Shown: piece by piece, positions 62,760 to 64,000 of the stretch
Layout of the letters: each line of letters opens with the position of its first letter
Position numbering within the stretch: position 1 is the stretch's first letter
Origin: Bacteroidales bacterium
GTDB lineage: Bacteria; Bacteroidota; Bacteroidia; Bacteroidales; P3
NCBI GenBank assembly: GCA_017483575.1
Contig: JAFUWF010000007.1
Span: 1 to 64,000, forward strand
DNA: 64,000 nt
Direction: 5' to 3'
Made by a program: the position numbers and the translations under genes
Notes under the pieces: model-generated
What the model saw: the letters and a program-made list of their open reading frames with translations, nothing else
Databases searched by the model: none
What the model was told of the DNA's origin: nothing

Positions 62760-64000
62760 ATGAATTATAAAGATGTGAAACCGCTGGCAGATTTCGATTG
62801 GGAAGCCATAGACGAGAAAGCCGGTAAGATCAATGTTCAGAAAGCCAGCGAGAAGGACGAGCAGTACGACAAGAGCTTCAACTCGTTCACCGAGCAGGAG
62901 GTCATCGAGGGCACCATCGTTGCCGTGACCGACCGCGAGGCCGTCGTCAACGTCGGCGCCAAGAGCGACGGTGTCATCCCCATCAGCGAGATCCGTTACA
63001 ATCCGGACCTGAAGCCCGGCGACAAGATCGAGGTCTACGTTGAGAGCCAGGAGGATGCCAACGGCCAGTTGATGCTCAGCCACAAGAAGGCCCGTATCCT
63101 CAAGAGCTGGGAGCGCGTCAACCAAGCCTACGACAATCAGGAAATCATCACCGGATACGTCAAGAGCCGCACCAAAGGCGGCCTGATCGTCACCGTCTTC
63201 GACAACATCGAGGCCTTCCTTCCCGGAAGCCAAATCGATGTCAAGCCCATCCGCGACTACGATGTCTACGTCGACAAGCAGATGGAATTCAAAGTCGTCA
63301 AGATCAACCACGAGTACAAGAACGTCGTTGTCAGCCACAAGGCTCTCATCGAGGACGAGATCGAGGCCCAGAAGGCCGAGATCATCAGCCACCTCGAGAA
63401 GGGTCAGGTGCTGGAAGGCGTTGTCAAGAACATCACCAGCTACGGTGTCTTCGTCGACCTCGGCGGCGTGGATGGCCTCATCCACATCACCGACCTCAGC
63501 TGGGGCCGCATCAACCACCCCGAAGAGATTGTCCAGCTGGACCAGAAGATCAACGTTGTCATTCTGGACTTCGACGAGGCCAAGCGTCGTATCGCCCTCG
63601 GCCTGAAGCAGCTCACTCCTCACCCCTGGGATGCCCTCGATCCCAACCTGAAGGAAGGCGACCACGTGAAGGGTAAAGTCGTTGTCCTGGCCGACTACGG
63701 TGCCTTCGTCGAGGTGATTCCCGGCGTTGAAGGCCTGATCCACGTCAGCGAGATGAGCTGGAGCCAGCACCTGCGTTCCGCTCAGGACTTCCTGAAGGTG
63801 GGCGACGAGGTCGAGGCCGTCATCCTGACCCTCGACCGCGAGAACCGCAAGATGAGCCTCGGCATCCGCCAGCTCATGCCCGATCCCTGGCTGGCCATCG
63901 CCGAGAAGTACCCCGTGGGCAGCAAGCACACCGCCACCGTGCGCAACTTCACCAACTTCGGCATCTTTGTCGAGCTTGAGGAAGGCGTCGACGGCCTGAT
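62760..64000 (+). CDS. rpsA: 30S ribosomal protein S1 (3' part beyond the window)
   Basis: Begins at ATG 62760 (MNYKDVKPLADFDWEAIDEKAGK) and stays open to the window end, giving about 413 of an expected roughly 590 residues. At least five S1 (OB-fold) domains are seen, e.g. EGTIVAVTDREAVVNVGAKSDGVIP, GVVKNITSYGVFVDLGGVDGLIH, GKVVVLADYGAFVEVIPGVEGLIHVSEMSW and TVRNFTNFGIFVELEEGVDGL. S1 binds mRNA at translation initiation and is especially relevant in Bacteroidota, where Shine-Dalgarno pairing is weak. The long leader before it may regulate it. Confidence 0.95.
   Translation, partial: MNYKDVKPLADFDWEAIDEKAGKINVQKASEKDEQYDKSFNSFTEQEVIEGTIVAVTDREAVVNVGAKSDGVIPISEIRYNPDLKPGDKIEVYVESQEDANGQLMLSHKKARILKSWERVNQAYDNQEIITGYVKSRTKGGLIVTVFDNIEAFLPGSQIDVKPIRDYDVYVDKQMEFKVVKINHEYKNVVVSHKALIEDEIEAQKAEIISHLEKGQVLEGVVKNITSYGVFVDLGGVDGLIHITDLSWGRINHPEEIVQLDQKINVVILDFDEAKRRIALGLKQLTPHPWDALDPNLKEGDHVKGKVVVLADYGAFVEVIPGVEGLIHVSEMSWSQHLRSAQDFLKVGDEVEAVILTLDRENRKMSLGIRQLMPDPWLAIAEKYPVGSKHTATVRNFTNFGIFVELEEGVDGL

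Overview
The window comes from a member of the Bacteroidota, most likely an uncultured Bacteroidales. It carries the PorP-GldK-GldL-GldM-GldN core of the type IX secretion system (T9SS), secreted proteins with C-terminal T9SS sorting domains, TonB, and about ten promoters with the Bacteroidota -7 box TAnnTTTGC, several preceded by a -33 TTTG at 18-21 bp. Genes are GC-rich while spacers are strongly AT-rich. No rRNA, tRNA, IS element or CRISPR array was found.

Layout. 1-3.7 kb: LD-carboxypeptidase, polysaccharide deacetylase-like protein, KdsC phosphatase and RlpA (cell envelope). 3.8-10.9 kb: T9SS operon porP-gldK-gldL-gldM-gldN plus a second gldN behind an intrinsic terminator. 10.9-16.2 kb (minus): miaB, PASTA protein, T9SS cargo, rluD. 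16.3-19.8 kb: CoA-transferase, DUF6266 protein, T9SS plug protein. 19.8-32.8 kb (minus): a 3,930-residue T9SS-secreted protein followed by tilS. 33.2-37.3 kb (minus): ruvB, small frameshifted gene, hutI, lolD-like ATPase, rlmB. 37.4-39.6 kb: universal stress protein and HI0933-type flavoprotein. 39.6-45.6 kb (minus): AddA-like helicase-nuclease, tonB, ABC-F ATPase. 45.7-50.9 kb: methylmalonyl-CoA mutase small subunit, LptF/G permease, SufE, SufT-like factor, peptide-type ABC permease. 50.9-54.6 kb: AT-richer accessory stretch with a HigBA-type module, three small lipoproteins and an MntA-HepT module. 54.7-58.6 kb: atpE-F-H-A-G. 58.7-62.3 kb: C10 (streptopain-like) protease and sugar MFS transporter. 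62.76 kb to the end: rpsA, cut by the window edge.

The secretion theme links distant parts: the PorP/GldKLMN machine and the plug protein would export the giant beta-helix protein, the 629-residue cargo and the C10 protease. Envelope genes (RlpA, LD-carboxypeptidase, PASTA protein, LptF/G, LolD-like, TonB) fit the same surface-building theme.

The most unusual content is repetitive DNA. (1) Four intergenic copies of an element have an AT-rich palindrome flanked by a conserved GTCGAA...CCT..TTGA arm. (2) A different palindromic element sits in frame inside miaB and adds about 50 residues. (3) Many loci hold short, variant tandem repeats of 7-14 bp, often as facing inverted arms. They lie in spacers and also in frame inside conserved genes (rlmB twice, ABC-F ATPase, HI0933 protein, mutA, ABC permease, atpG). 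Other leads are three 33-bp direct repeats before the HigBA module, a structured leader with a small ORF before rpsA, and a probable one-base frameshift in a small DUF3574-like gene.
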